Below are positions 25,230 to 34,056 of a stretch of 64,000 bases of DNA, in pieces; positions within the stretch are counted from its first letter, which is position 1, and every line of letters begins with the position of its first letter. Under the pieces are notes generated by a model. That model had not been told where the DNA came from, did not search any database, and was given only the letters and a program-made list of their open reading frames with translations. The position numbers and the translations under genes are program-made. Origin of the DNA: Acinetobacter parvus DSM 16617 = CIP 108168 (GTDB taxonomy: Bacteria; Pseudomonadota; Gammaproteobacteria; Pseudomonadales; Moraxellaceae); the NCBI RefSeq assembly GCF_000368025.1, contig NZ_KB849212.1, positions 1,192,511-1,256,510 of the forward strand. The letters run 5' to 3'.

Positions 25230-26204
25230 ATGCAAAAACTTATTCGCTATCTTGCCGTATCCATTATGGCAATCAGTGCATCAGCCAGCTACGCTTCCAA
25301 CGCCACCCAGGTCAAGGAAAGCTTTGTGCTCTCCAGCTATGCCAAAACCAAGTATCCCATTGTTTTTGTACATGGGGTGGCAGGTTTTTCACGCGTTGGA
25401 AGTGACCCACTAGGCGTTGATTATTGGCATCAAATCCTACCTGACCTTGCTCGTAATGGTGCAAATGTCTGGGCGACACGACTTTCACCTTTTAACTCAA
25501 ATGAAATTCGTGGTGAACAGCTAGTACAGCAGGTTGAGGAAATCCTTGCCATTACGGGACAGCAAAAGGTCAACCTGATTGGTCACAGTCAGGGCGGCCC
25601 AACCATTCGCTATGTTGCAGGCGTCATGCCAAGTAAAGTGGCGTCACTCACCAGTGTCAGTGGCACCCATAAAGGCTCGCCTGTCGCCAGCCTGATCACG
25701 AAAGTAGATGGCACGGGATTAGGTACTGCTGGCGGGGCTATTGTCAACTTTTTCTCTGGTGCAATCACTTGGGCACAAGGACTTGATGCTAAAAGCTATC
25801 CACATAACGCGATGGCGGCAGGACGCAGCATCTCGGTTGAGGGCTCAACGGCATTTAACACTCGATTCCCAATGGGTGTACCAACCACAGCCTGTGGTGA
25901 GGGCACTTATCAGGATAAAGGCATTTATATGTATTCATTCTCTGGCACACAGGCGCTGACCAACATCCTTGATCCACTTGATCCCTTGTTTGCAGGAACG
26001 AGCCTGATTGTTGACATCAAGGGTGACAATGATGGTATGGTCAGCCGTTGCAGTGCCAAGTTTGGTAAGACGGTGCGGGACAACCTACCTTGGAACCATG
26101 CTGATGAAGTCAATCAGGTGCTGGGCTTGAAATCAATTTTCGCACCTAACCCAGTGGATATTTACCGTCAACATGCCAACCGCCTGAAATTGCAGGGACT
26201 ATAA
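25230..26204 (+). CDS. lipA: Secreted triacylglycerol lipase
   Basis: Extracellular lipase of family I, 324 residues, with a signal peptide (MQKLIRYLAVSIMAISASAS, cleavage near SYA-S). The oxyanion region is PIVFVHGVAGFSR. The nucleophile elbow is LIGHSQGGPTIRYVA (Ser). The catalytic Asp is probably in IKGDNDGMVSRCS and the His in LPWNHADEVNQVLG. Two Cys (TTACGEG and VSRCSAK) would form the conserved disulfide, and the Asp-rich loops fit the calcium site. It depends on the upstream foldase and, by family, leaves via type II secretion. A strong bidirectional terminator follows. Confidence 0.93.
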   Translation: MQKLIRYLAVSIMAISASASYASNATQVKESFVLSSYAKTKYPIVFVHGVAGFSRVGSDPLGVDYWHQILPDLARNGANVWATRLSPFNSNEIRGEQLVQQVEEILAITGQQKVNLIGHSQGGPTIRYVAGVMPSKVASLTSVSGTHKGSPVASLITKVDGTGLGTAGGAIVNFFSGAITWAQGLDAKSYPHNAMAAGRSISVEGSTAFNTRFPMGVPTTACGEGTYQDKGIYMYSFSGTQALTNILDPLDPLFAGTSLIVDIKGDNDGMVSRCSAKFGKTVRDNLPWNHADEVNQVLGLKSIFAPNPVDIYRQHANRLKLQGL

Positions 26205-26213
26205 AACAGGTAT

Positions 26214-26243
26214 AAAAAAATGCGCCAGATGGCGCATTTTTTT
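26214..26243. terminator. Bidirectional terminator between lipA and rplS
   Basis: AAAAAAATGCGCC and GGCGCATTTTTTT form a perfect stem around AGAT. It has T-runs on both strands and ends both lipA and the rpsP-rplS operon. Confidence 0.9.
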
Positions 26244-26263
26244 GCTTTAAAACGAGGCTAAAA

Positions 26264-26635
26264 TTAACCTTGTTTACGCGCTGGCAACTTTTCACGAATA
26301 CGTGCAGCTTTACCAGACAACTCGCGTAGGTAGTAAAGTTTAGCACGACGAACGTCACCACGACGTTTCACTTCGATTTTAGCAACGATTGGAGAGTGAG
26401 TTTGGAAAACACGCTCAACACCAACACCGCTAGAAATTTTACGAACTGTGAAAGCAGAGTTCAAACCACGATTTTTCTTCGCGATTACAACACCTTCAAA
26501 TGCTTGAAGACGCTCACGGTCACCCTCTTTTACTTTAACTTGAACGATAACAGTGTCACCAGGAGCAAAAGCAGGGATATCAGTTTTTAACTGTGCATTT
26601 TCAACAGCTTGAACTAAAGGATGTTTACCACTCAT
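26264..26635 (-). CDS. rplS: 50S ribosomal protein L19
   Basis: Ribosomal protein at the 30S-50S interface, 123 residues. Typical segments are PAFAPGDTVIVQVKVKEGDR, ERLQAFEGVVIAKKNRGLNS, TVRKISSGVGVERVFQTHSP and RRAKLYYLRELSGKAARI. It is the last gene of the rpsP-rimM-trmD-rplS operon, but sits 194 bases behind trmD, unusually far for this operon. GGAGA precedes the ATG. Confidence 0.97.
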   Translation of the reverse strand: MSGKHPLVQAVENAQLKTDIPAFAPGDTVIVQVKVKEGDRERLQAFEGVVIAKKNRGLNSAFTVRKISSGVGVERVFQTHSPIVAKIEVKRRGDVRRAKLYYLRELSGKAARIREKLPARKQG

Positions 26636-26829
26636 TGTGGAATCTCCAATATGTGCGGGAGAGAAGAGGTCTCTTACACCGCTGGGAATAGAGGCTAAGG
26701 CGCATATCTCCCGTTTAACTTTCCCTTTAAAACAGAATGTCTTAAAGAGCCTATTTTTAACTTAAACCAGGTTTAAGTAGAACTCGAAGCGAAGCTTCTC
26801 GTCTGGTGCAAGGATCAACCGATATAGGT
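26636..26829 (-). promoter_or_regulatory. Long trmD-rplS spacer with inverted repeats
   Basis: This 194-base gap holds a perfect repeat CTTAAACC/GGTTTAAG (26761-26777) and a GAAGCTTC palindrome (about 26793-26800). An internal promoter, attenuator or L19 leader is possible, but none can be proven by eye. Confidence 0.35.
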
Positions 26830-27570
26830 TTAATCCTGCGAATTTTGTAGCCATTTTTTTTGCTGCTTGCTCAACTCGAATTTTTCCACCAACTCTGGTC
26901 GACGATCCAAAGTACGTTGATAACGCTGCAAAAAACGCCATTTTTCGATATTGGCATGATGTCCTGATTTAAGTACCTCAGGCACATCTAACCCCTCGAA
27001 ATGGTCTGGCTTGGTATATTGTGGACAATCAAGAAGACCATCCACAAAAGAATCCTGTATCGCAGATTGCTCGTCAGACATGACATTCGGCAAACGGCGA
27101 ATAATGCTGTCCAACAATACCATGGCAGGAAGTTCACCACCCGACAACACGTAATCCCCAATGGACCATTCCTGATCAACATAATGCTGGATTAAACGTT
27201 CATCGACCCCTTCATAACGCCCACACAATACAATCAATCCATCGTAATCAACGAATTGTTGTACCGCCTGTTCATTTAAGGTTTTGCCTTGCGGTGACAT
27301 ATACACCACAGGAGCATGAACACAGCCTGCTTGCGAAGCAAGTTGTTTGGCATGGGTAATTGCTTTTGCTAGCGGCTCAGCCATCATCACCATACCAGGA
27401 CCACCACCGAAAGGACGTTCGTCCACCCGTTTGTAGTTACCCTCTGCAAAATCTCGCGGATTAATACAAGTGACTTGTACAATCTGTTTTTTTGCGGCTC
27501 GACCGCTAATCCCGTACGCTGTAATCGCTTCAAACATTTCAGGAAACAATGTGATGACTGCAAAAAACAC
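26830..27570 (-). CDS. trmD: tRNA (guanine(37)-N1)-methyltransferase
   Basis: Methylates G37 next to the anticodon and prevents frameshifting. The 246-residue SPOUT enzyme carries the trefoil-knot stretches VYMSPQGKTLNEQAV, LIVLCGRYEGVDERLIQHYV and WSIGDYVLSGGELPAMVLLD. Early motifs GISGRAAKKQ and RPFGGGPGMVMMAEPL are present too. It lies between rimM and rplS, in the conserved operon order. Confidence 0.96.
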   Translation of the reverse strand: MFFAVITLFPEMFEAITAYGISGRAAKKQIVQVTCINPRDFAEGNYKRVDERPFGGGPGMVMMAEPLAKAITHAKQLASQAGCVHAPVVYMSPQGKTLNEQAVQQFVDYDGLIVLCGRYEGVDERLIQHYVDQEWSIGDYVLSGGELPAMVLLDSIIRRLPNVMSDEQSAIQDSFVDGLLDCPQYTKPDHFEGLDVPEVLKSGHHANIEKWRFLQRYQRTLDRRPELVEKFELSKQQKKWLQNSQD

Positions 27571-27615
27571 CGCAGACTCCTTTATTTTCCTGCTGCGCTA
27601 CCATCCTCTAAAGAG

Positions 27616-28164
27616 TTAGTAATCTACGCCCCAATTGACGTAAATGCGACCAGCTTCAAGATCAACACGCTGTACCACATCTTTATGCCACGGAATCATT
27701 CGCTCTTCGGCATCAATACTGTCAGCAGTCGCCTTGACCACCATGACATCATTGGCACCTGTTTCAAAAAGCTCAAAGATTTGACCGAGGTTGACTTCTT
27801 GTTCTTCATCATCAAGACCTAACACGGTTAAGCCTTTAAGATCAGACCAGTAATACTCATCCACATCTGCTTTTGGAAGCTGTGATTTGGCAATCCAGAT
27901 ATTGGCAGCGACTAAGTTTTCCGCACCAGTACGATCACTCACACCCTTTAGCGAAACAACCAGACCTTTGCCATGTGGTTTCCAACGTTTTACATCTATG
28001 GTTTGCCAACCTGCCTTGGTCTCAATGTACCAAGGAAGGTAGTCAAATATATTGCTCATAGGTTCAGTATTAGAATAAACCCAGAGCCACCCATTCAGTC
28101 CATAAGCTGAACGTAACTGTCCAATCTGAATACGATCTTCGGGTACATTCTGTGTTGGTGTCAT
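27616..28164 (-). CDS. rimM: Ribosome maturation factor RimM
   Basis: Assembly factor for the 30S head that binds S19. The 182-residue protein has the N-terminal barrel start IQIGQLRSAYGLNGWLWVYS. The PRC-barrel-like C terminus contains EYYWSDLKGLTVLGLDDEE, VMVVKATADS and RMIPWHKDVVQRVDLEAGRI. It sits 19 bases after rpsP and 45 bases before trmD in the standard operon. Confidence 0.95.
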   Translation of the reverse strand: MTPTQNVPEDRIQIGQLRSAYGLNGWLWVYSNTEPMSNIFDYLPWYIETKAGWQTIDVKRWKPHGKGLVVSLKGVSDRTGAENLVAANIWIAKSQLPKADVDEYYWSDLKGLTVLGLDDEEQEVNLGQIFELFETGANDVMVVKATADSIDAEERMIPWHKDVVQRVDLEAGRIYVNWGVDY

Positions 28165-28183
28165 GGGCTACCTACTACAATAC

Positions 28184-28441
28184 TTATGCAGTAGTCGCAG
28201 CTTTTTTAGCTTGAGCAGCTAAAGAAGCAACACGTTCAGAAGGCTGAGCACCTTGTGAAATCCAGTGGGCAAAACGGTCAGCATCTAAACGAACTTTTTC
28301 CGCCTGACCTTGTGCAGTTGGATTAAAGAAACCAATACGTTCAATGAAACGACCATCACGGGCATTGCGGCTATCAGTTACAACGATTTGATAGAATGGA
28401 CGTTTTTTTGCACCACCGCGCGCTAAACGAATAACAACCAT
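28184..28441 (-). CDS. rpsP: 30S ribosomal protein S16
   Basis: Ribosomal protein of 85 residues and first gene of the rpsP-rimM-trmD-rplS operon. The start at 28441 gives the conserved N terminus MVVIRLARGGAKKRPFYQIV, is preceded by AAGG, and excludes 18 residues of a longer frame to 28495. The core DSRNARDGRFIERIGFFNP is canonical. The C terminus is Ala/Lys-rich. Confidence 0.96.
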   Translation of the reverse strand: MVVIRLARGGAKKRPFYQIVVTDSRNARDGRFIERIGFFNPTAQGQAEKVRLDADRFAHWISQGAQPSERVASLAAQAKKAATTA

Positions 28442-28585
28442 GAGAACAACCTTATAATTTTTACGGATTATCCTTGCGCCGACCATCGGCAACACTTCAA
28501 ACCCCTTTCATAGAGGGCGATATTCTACGTTATTTTTGTTTTGATTAAAAGTAAATAATCTGTTTATCTACAGGTTTGAATTTAT

Positions 28586-29014
28586 TTAGCGCCCGTCCCA
28601 GTTGGAGGTGGCTGAGGGAACGCAAGCTGTAGTTGTTTTAGTCCAACACTTCCTTCCCTGACTATCTAAAATTACACTTCCATTACCCACCTGAACAGTA
28701 CCAGATTTAGGTTCTGCAGTTAACGTATACGTTTGACCATTCGGGACCAGTGTAATGCTATAAACAGGATTAGATGTTGGGTAATCCTTTGTAGTTGCAC
28801 CATTATCCAGTGTTGCGCTGGTATAGTTATGGTTGATAACGTAATAACTCTGTAGACGTTGTGCCTGTTGCATCATTTCACTTTGTACATCTGCGCGATT
28901 GGTACGGATTTTGTACTGTGTGTAAGATGGATAAGCAATTGCTGCCAAGATGCCAATAATTGCGACAACAATCATCAATTCCATTAAAGTAAAAGCTGAA
29001 GAATATTTTTTCAT
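28586..29014 (-). CDS. pilE: Type IV minor pilin, PilE/ComF-like
   Basis: A 142-residue pilin-like protein, last gene of the minor pilin operon. The prepilin signal is MKKYSSA followed by FTLMELMIVVAIIGILAAIA with Glu at +5. The residue before the cleavage site is Ala rather than the usual Gly. The C-terminal domain has paired Cys (RKCWTK and TACVPS) as a disulfide loop. The ATG at 29014 overlaps the stop of the preceding gene (TAATG) and is better spaced from GAG than the ATG at 29020. In A. baylyi the equivalent is ComF, needed for DNA uptake. Confidence 0.85.
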   Translation of the reverse strand: MKKYSSAFTLMELMIVVAIIGILAAIAYPSYTQYKIRTNRADVQSEMMQQAQRLQSYYVINHNYTSATLDNGATTKDYPTSNPVYSITLVPNGQTYTLTAEPKSGTVQVGNGSVILDSQGRKCWTKTTTACVPSATSNWDGR

Positions 29015-29607
29015 TACCATGACTCGCTATAACTGCCACAATTTGCATAACCTGTCACTACATCTTTGACTTTTGTCATACAACGTATACCTGTATTGCT
29101 TAAAAGCAGATCGTAATTACGTGGCTGTTTTGGCAAACCATCACTATCCTTAGCTCGCTCTAGCGACATTACCCAGCTCAAACCTTTCACACTCTCCGAA
29201 TCTGCTGTTTCTTGACCATCAGATCCTTTAACAATCGTTAAGGGTTTATGAGCTGCCCCCCCATCCACCAAGGTCAATGTATATTTCGCAGTGGAACTCG
29301 TTGAGCCTAGTGGCAACAATAATTGACCCGTCGTTTTATTATAATAACTGGCAGTTGCATGATTTCCATCAGCATCTGTGCTTTCGTATGTATATAAATA
29401 ACTTGCATCAAAACCTTTATAACTAAAGTTTTTGGCTTTAAATCTTTCTAATTCCGCAGCTATACGTAATGCTTCTTGCCGAGCAATTGCTAAGTCCTTT
29501 CGTTCTATATATTGTTGATACGAAGGTACGGCAATGGCAGCAATAATTGCTACCACCACCACTGTAATCATTAGCTCAATTAATGTGAAGCCATGTGTTT
29601 TTTTCAT
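29014..29607 (-). CDS. comE: Type IV minor pilin, ComE-like
   Basis: A 197-residue pilin-like protein. The prepilin leader is MKKTHG followed by FTLIELMITVVVVAIIAAIA, with Gly at -1 and Glu at +5. A long N-terminal helix leads into a beta-rich domain. C-terminal Cys in IRCMTKV and ANCGSY suit a D-region disulfide. It starts ten bases after pilY1 behind AAGGGG and overlaps the next pilin gene. Position after pilY1/comC matches comE of A. baylyi, whose product contributes to competence. Confidence 0.8.
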   Translation of the reverse strand: MKKTHGFTLIELMITVVVVAIIAAIAVPSYQQYIERKDLAIARQEALRIAAELERFKAKNFSYKGFDASYLYTYESTDADGNHATASYYNKTTGQLLLPLGSTSSTAKYTLTLVDGGAAHKPLTIVKGSDGQETADSESVKGLSWVMSLERAKDSDGLPKQPRNYDLLLSNTGIRCMTKVKDVVTGYANCGSYSESW

Positions 29608-29616
29608 GATTTCCCC

Positions 29617-32600
29617 TTAGCGCTTCTCATACCAACGTAAATGCTGTAAGCGGCTGCCTGTATCAAATAGCTGACATTCTGGTTTATTTTTATTAGCTGT
29701 ATCTGTGCAATCTGATCCTTCTTTCCCTTTAATTATGCTCATCTCATCCAATTTATTACTATAGCCTACCCCTAAACCAGTACCAAGAATCCCTCCTCCC
29801 AACACAATTTTATTCGGACCAGTCGCGGTAGTCGGATATTCAAATGGACATTTTCCTGTAGGTAAACAGAATTGATAAAGCTCAGTATCTCCTTTGACTC
29901 CTGAACCACAGGCTCCCGAAATTCCTGTACCATCTTTATGATAAACATTCACATACAACATGTTATCTAAAGCGTAGAGTTCATTCATACCTTTGTACTT
30001 TCCTGCTGTAGTATGAAATTGATATTTCCAACCACCATTGTAATTAGTACCTGTCTTCTGTGCGATACCTGCCTTTAATGTTGCAAAGGCACTTGCATCA
30101 GTCAAAGTAACACCTGTACCTGTTGGCGATGTTCTTAAAGCAATATCATCATAGAGGTCTTTACGGGCGACATCATTATCATAAATAACGTATACACCAT
30201 CATTTGCTGTTATTGTAGTAACAACTGAACCATTTACCGTATTTGTTCCTGCTAATGGAGAACTGCGGTTACCTGAACTCAGCGCAACTGCACCAAAATA
30301 TCCATCTACGCCAGTATGAACTGAAAAACTAGGCATTTCATAAAAACGAGGACTTGCCCCAGTTGTGACATGGGCATTGTATAAACGAACAACCCGTTTC
30401 GCAAAAGCCCCCAAAGTACTTGCTTTATTATTTAAATCAATACGAAATGCCTGACCACCTAGATCGCCAAAATATAAATGATCAACTAAACCGTCACCAT
30501 CACGATCAACAGCATTGATTTGACTAACTACACTATATTTTAAATTATCATCATTGGTTGCAATTGTGCCAGAATCAGTTGTAGTAGCAGTTGAGGTTCC
30601 CACATTGGCACTTGACCACCATAATAATGAACCATCATTTGCATCAAACATATAAACACCCGCACCTTTTTTATTGGTTTGTTCATACGCTGGATTTTCA
30701 TAGCCTCCATTAGTTACTCGATTACCACTAGCGTCCAAACCATCGCCGTTTACACCACCTGCATCATATCCTCCTCCAACAAACATCACCAGTTTACGAG
30801 CCCCCCCCCAATTGACCCAAGCAATTGTTGGCTTAGACCAACTTTGTCCCATATAGCTTAAAGGAGTATTCGGTGCAGCTGCATCAGGGTTAATATGAAA
30901 TTTTAGCGTTGGGCTAGTAATCGTTCTTAGGTCTAGACCATAATAGCCTCTTCCACCCATACGTAAACCGCCATATACGAGCTGTAAACCAGCCTGATTG
31001 CTGAGATCATCCCCATCATCATTTTTGCCTTTTACTGTTAACGTACTTGTACTCCCTGTTTTAGATACATACTGACTATAAGCAGTCCATGCCCCATCTA
31101 TTCCATAATAAAGATTATCTCTGCCTAAATTAGTATTTCCTTCACTTAAGAAACCTTTGTACTGTTTTTCCATCATTTCATGTGGAACAAAAGTAAAAAC
31201 CTCTTCTCCTCTATCTGTATCGGTATCTGTACCTACTTTTACAACATGCAACATACCTTGATTGGTACCAAATAATAGATAGTCTTGACGAGCAGTAGTT
31301 GTCACTACTGGTTTAGGAGGAGTACTCGTATCCTTGGTAACTACAATTTGACCCTCCTGAGTCAATAAAATTGGTTTAGAATGCATGACTGCACCTAATT
31401 GACGTTGTTCTTCTGTTGGCAAAGTATTGATTGTCAAGCCTGTTGCATTTTCAGATACTTTATAACCCAATATGTTAAGCCAATAATTTTTCTTAGGGTC
31501 ATTAACAAATTTACCATCTGTACCAGATGCAAATAAAGTCGTTAGATTAACACTTTGTAAACTTGTTGCTTCTTCTGCCTGATTACTCGTATTGATCTGA
31601 CGGTTAGTAAAAACCTTACGATTTGAAGATTTTTGGGTTGCGTTAGCTGGGTTAGTCCATGTACCTAATGGTAATTTTTCTAATACGCCTCCACCATTTG
31701 TACCCCATATGCCATAAGCATTAAGATTAAGCTTTCCACTACTCTGAATCAGTGCCAGTGTTTTGCTATTATTATATAATTGCCCATCTTTAACATGGTA
31801 TTTGTTTAGATTACCTAACCATAACTGGTAGTTTTCCTGTGGTTTAGGTGTAAAACTTGCATAATAACCATAAGGTTGTAATTGAATTGGGTTTAAAGCA
31901 TCCACAGGACTGGTAGGCGAACCTGTAGCAATCGGTTTAAATCGAGGTTTAATATCTTCAATAAAATATTTGATACTATTCACAATCTCCACATCTGATT
32001 GGACTGAGTAAAAACCACCATTACCAAAGCCACCTACATTTGGTAATTGGGTATGTGTTTTTGCTCCCCAGTTACAAGTATTTTTTACAGATTGCTCATT
32101 TGCCGTAGAAGTTGGCAATTGAGAACAGTCATAAAAAGGACGATTAACCGTTTCAACAACATCCCCATCTTGATCTAAAATGTCAACGGGTAAGATTTTT
32201 TCATAAGTTGAACCTTTAGGAAAGTCGGAGCCAAAACCCGCTACAGCTGTTTTAATATTTGTATTTCGCAACGATTTTGCAAATTGTCCAATTTCCGTCC
32301 AACCTGCATCATTAGCCCCACCACTCATTCCAGACCAAGAAGAAATAGAAAATGATTTACTCATAATAGCTCGAGTTTTAGTTTGATCTGAATTGTTAGC
32401 CACACCATCTGTTAAAAAATAAATCCCTTGACCATTACACGTATTTGCCAACTCTGTTGATGTCACTGGTGCAGCATAACCATTATTTCGAGTAGTTCCC
32501 GTTCCTGTTTTTGATTCTAAAATAGAATAACCATAACCACTATTATTCAAACCAGAGGTGTTCTTACCTAGAAAGTATGCTCCTGATTCACCATAAGCCG

Positions 32601-33270
32601 CAGCAGATGGTGTACCATTATAAGCATCCAAAGCAACCATTTTATCAATTAAGGTCTCTCGATTTTCATCAGTCAAAGGTACAACGGGATAAAGAATTCG
32701 ACCACTAACACCATCTTGAGAATAAGCACTCGTTGATTTTTGAGAAGAAAACTGACCTAAACCAATATTAATAGAACTATCAATTTCCGTTCCACTTAAT
32801 GCCTTAGATAATGCCATTTTTAAACGCGATAAACGATCGTAACACCTATAAACTGTACCATTTAACACACACTCACTCTGAATACGTTTTTTATCTGTGG
32901 CATTCAAACCATTATAAACTGTATTAGACATTTCACAATAATTTACATTATAGGTTTTAGAACTACGAGTTCCAATTTTATAAGTTTTAGATTCAGATTT
33001 AATACTACTATTTGAACTACCACTCCATTTACATAGATTATAGTCCTGATAAATACTATTATATGCGTTTCTATCACTATTATTATTATAATTATACCCA
33101 ACCCCCATACTTCCCGAAGTATCAAACATGAGCAACAAAGTCATTTTACTTTGTTCAGGTAGTTTATAGATATCAATATCACTAGCTTGAGCCGTTGCAA
33201 CATGGCAAATCGACACGGTCATTAACATGGATACCGATGCCGAAAGTAACTTCTGATTAAAATTTTTCAT
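29617..33270 (-). CDS. pilY1: Type IV pilus tip adhesin/assembly protein PilY1 (ComC)
   Basis: A 1217-residue exported protein with a signal peptide (cleavage near ATA-QASDID). The N-terminal third resembles a von Willebrand A domain with MIDAS motif DTSGSMG. The C-terminal half is the PilY1 beta-propeller. It contains a calcium loop DRDGDGLVDHLYFGDLGG, as in Pseudomonas PilY1, which controls pilus extension and retraction. Further propeller blades appear around YLLFGTNQGMLHVVK. Known as ComC in A. baylyi, where it is required for transformation. It is cotranscribed between pilX and the ComE/PilE genes. Low-complexity Asn and Ser stretches occur early in the protein. Confidence 0.92.
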   Translation of the reverse strand: MKNFNQKLLSASVSMLMTVSICHVATAQASDIDIYKLPEQSKMTLLLMFDTSGSMGVGYNYNNNSDRNAYNSIYQDYNLCKWSGSSNSSIKSESKTYKIGTRSSKTYNVNYCEMSNTVYNGLNATDKKRIQSECVLNGTVYRCYDRLSRLKMALSKALSGTEIDSSINIGLGQFSSQKSTSAYSQDGVSGRILYPVVPLTDENRETLIDKMVALDAYNGTPSAAAYGESGAYFLGKNTSGLNNSGYGYSILESKTGTGTTRNNGYAAPVTSTELANTCNGQGIYFLTDGVANNSDQTKTRAIMSKSFSISSWSGMSGGANDAGWTEIGQFAKSLRNTNIKTAVAGFGSDFPKGSTYEKILPVDILDQDGDVVETVNRPFYDCSQLPTSTANEQSVKNTCNWGAKTHTQLPNVGGFGNGGFYSVQSDVEIVNSIKYFIEDIKPRFKPIATGSPTSPVDALNPIQLQPYGYYASFTPKPQENYQLWLGNLNKYHVKDGQLYNNSKTLALIQSSGKLNLNAYGIWGTNGGGVLEKLPLGTWTNPANATQKSSNRKVFTNRQINTSNQAEEATSLQSVNLTTLFASGTDGKFVNDPKKNYWLNILGYKVSENATGLTINTLPTEEQRQLGAVMHSKPILLTQEGQIVVTKDTSTPPKPVVTTTARQDYLLFGTNQGMLHVVKVGTDTDTDRGEEVFTFVPHEMMEKQYKGFLSEGNTNLGRDNLYYGIDGAWTAYSQYVSKTGSTSTLTVKGKNDDGDDLSNQAGLQLVYGGLRMGGRGYYGLDLRTITSPTLKFHINPDAAAPNTPLSYMGQSWSKPTIAWVNWGGARKLVMFVGGGYDAGGVNGDGLDASGNRVTNGGYENPAYEQTNKKGAGVYMFDANDGSLLWWSSANVGTSTATTTDSGTIATNDDNLKYSVVSQINAVDRDGDGLVDHLYFGDLGGQAFRIDLNNKASTLGAFAKRVVRLYNAHVTTGASPRFYEMPSFSVHTGVDGYFGAVALSSGNRSSPLAGTNTVNGSVVTTITANDGVYVIYDNDVARKDLYDDIALRTSPTGTGVTLTDASAFATLKAGIAQKTGTNYNGGWKYQFHTTAGKYKGMNELYALDNMLYVNVYHKDGTGISGACGSGVKGDTELYQFCLPTGKCPFEYPTTATGPNKIVLGGGILGTGLGVGYSNKLDEMSIIKGKEGSDCTDTANKNKPECQLFDTGSRLQHLRWYEKR

Positions 33271-33300
33271 TTTCTCACCCTCTTTACAGGTCGATATATG

Positions 33301-34056
33301 TTAAGACTTTAATTTTGGCGAACCGCCAACGATATAGTCTGCATGTTGTAGATTATAAGGGATGCTCAAGTTATCAAAACATTGTCCAACCGTACATTTT
33401 TTCTTATTAACATCAGAATTAATACTAGTTGGGCAGTTTTCCTCTTTTGCCTTCTCCAAAATAGCTGTCTTTTTAAAACATGCCTCGATTTGTTCATTTG
33501 TTGCATTAGCATAGCTTGGTAAAATAGAAATAACCGTTACCCCAATATTCTGTGCAACTAAAGGTACTTCACTTTGCCCTAGGCTCGTTCCTTTTGGTAC
33601 AGCACTAAAAGGTGTCGGATTTTCTTCAATATTTTTCTTCAGATAAATTTGTGCCTGTACTGCTGAACGACCTGATGAAAACTCACCAGCTTCACAGAAA
33701 CCTGTAATCCCCATTTTAGTGGTTTTACCATCTTTTTCGATGACGCTGGCTTTATCCATAGAATAAAATGTATTCATAGAAGAGCGGTAACAAAATACCA
33801 ATTCATCATCAATATTGTCAGCAGAATTAAAATAGCTAAACATTCCATCCAAGGCCAGTTGTCTTTGAATCTCAGCAGGGTTTTCAATATTAAACAACGC
33901 TGAATCAGAGTTTTCTAACAACAACGCATTCACCTGACTATTGGTTGCAATTTTTAAGCCCACAATCCCCATTTTTACCGCTATAGTCCCCAGTAATGTG
34001 ATAACGATCAAAATGACCAATACCGTAATGAGTGTTGCGCCTTTTTGTTGTTTCAT
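33301..34056 (-). CDS. pilX: Type IV pilus minor pilin PilX
   Basis: A 251-residue minor pilin. The short leader MKQQKG is followed by ATLITVLVILIVITLLGTIA. The usual Glu at +5 is Thr, as is common in PilX/GspK-type proteins that sit at the pilus tip. Four C-terminal Cys (EACFKK, ENCPTS, KKCTVG, GQCFDN) could form disulfides. The start overlaps the pilW stop by one base. By family it helps prime pilus assembly with PilV, PilW, FimT/FimU and PilY1. Confidence 0.88.
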   Translation of the reverse strand: MKQQKGATLITVLVILIVITLLGTIAVKMGIVGLKIATNSQVNALLLENSDSALFNIENPAEIQRQLALDGMFSYFNSADNIDDELVFCYRSSMNTFYSMDKASVIEKDGKTTKMGITGFCEAGEFSSGRSAVQAQIYLKKNIEENPTPFSAVPKGTSLGQSEVPLVAQNIGVTVISILPSYANATNEQIEACFKKTAILEKAKEENCPTSINSDVNKKKCTVGQCFDNLSIPYNLQHADYIVGGSPKLKS

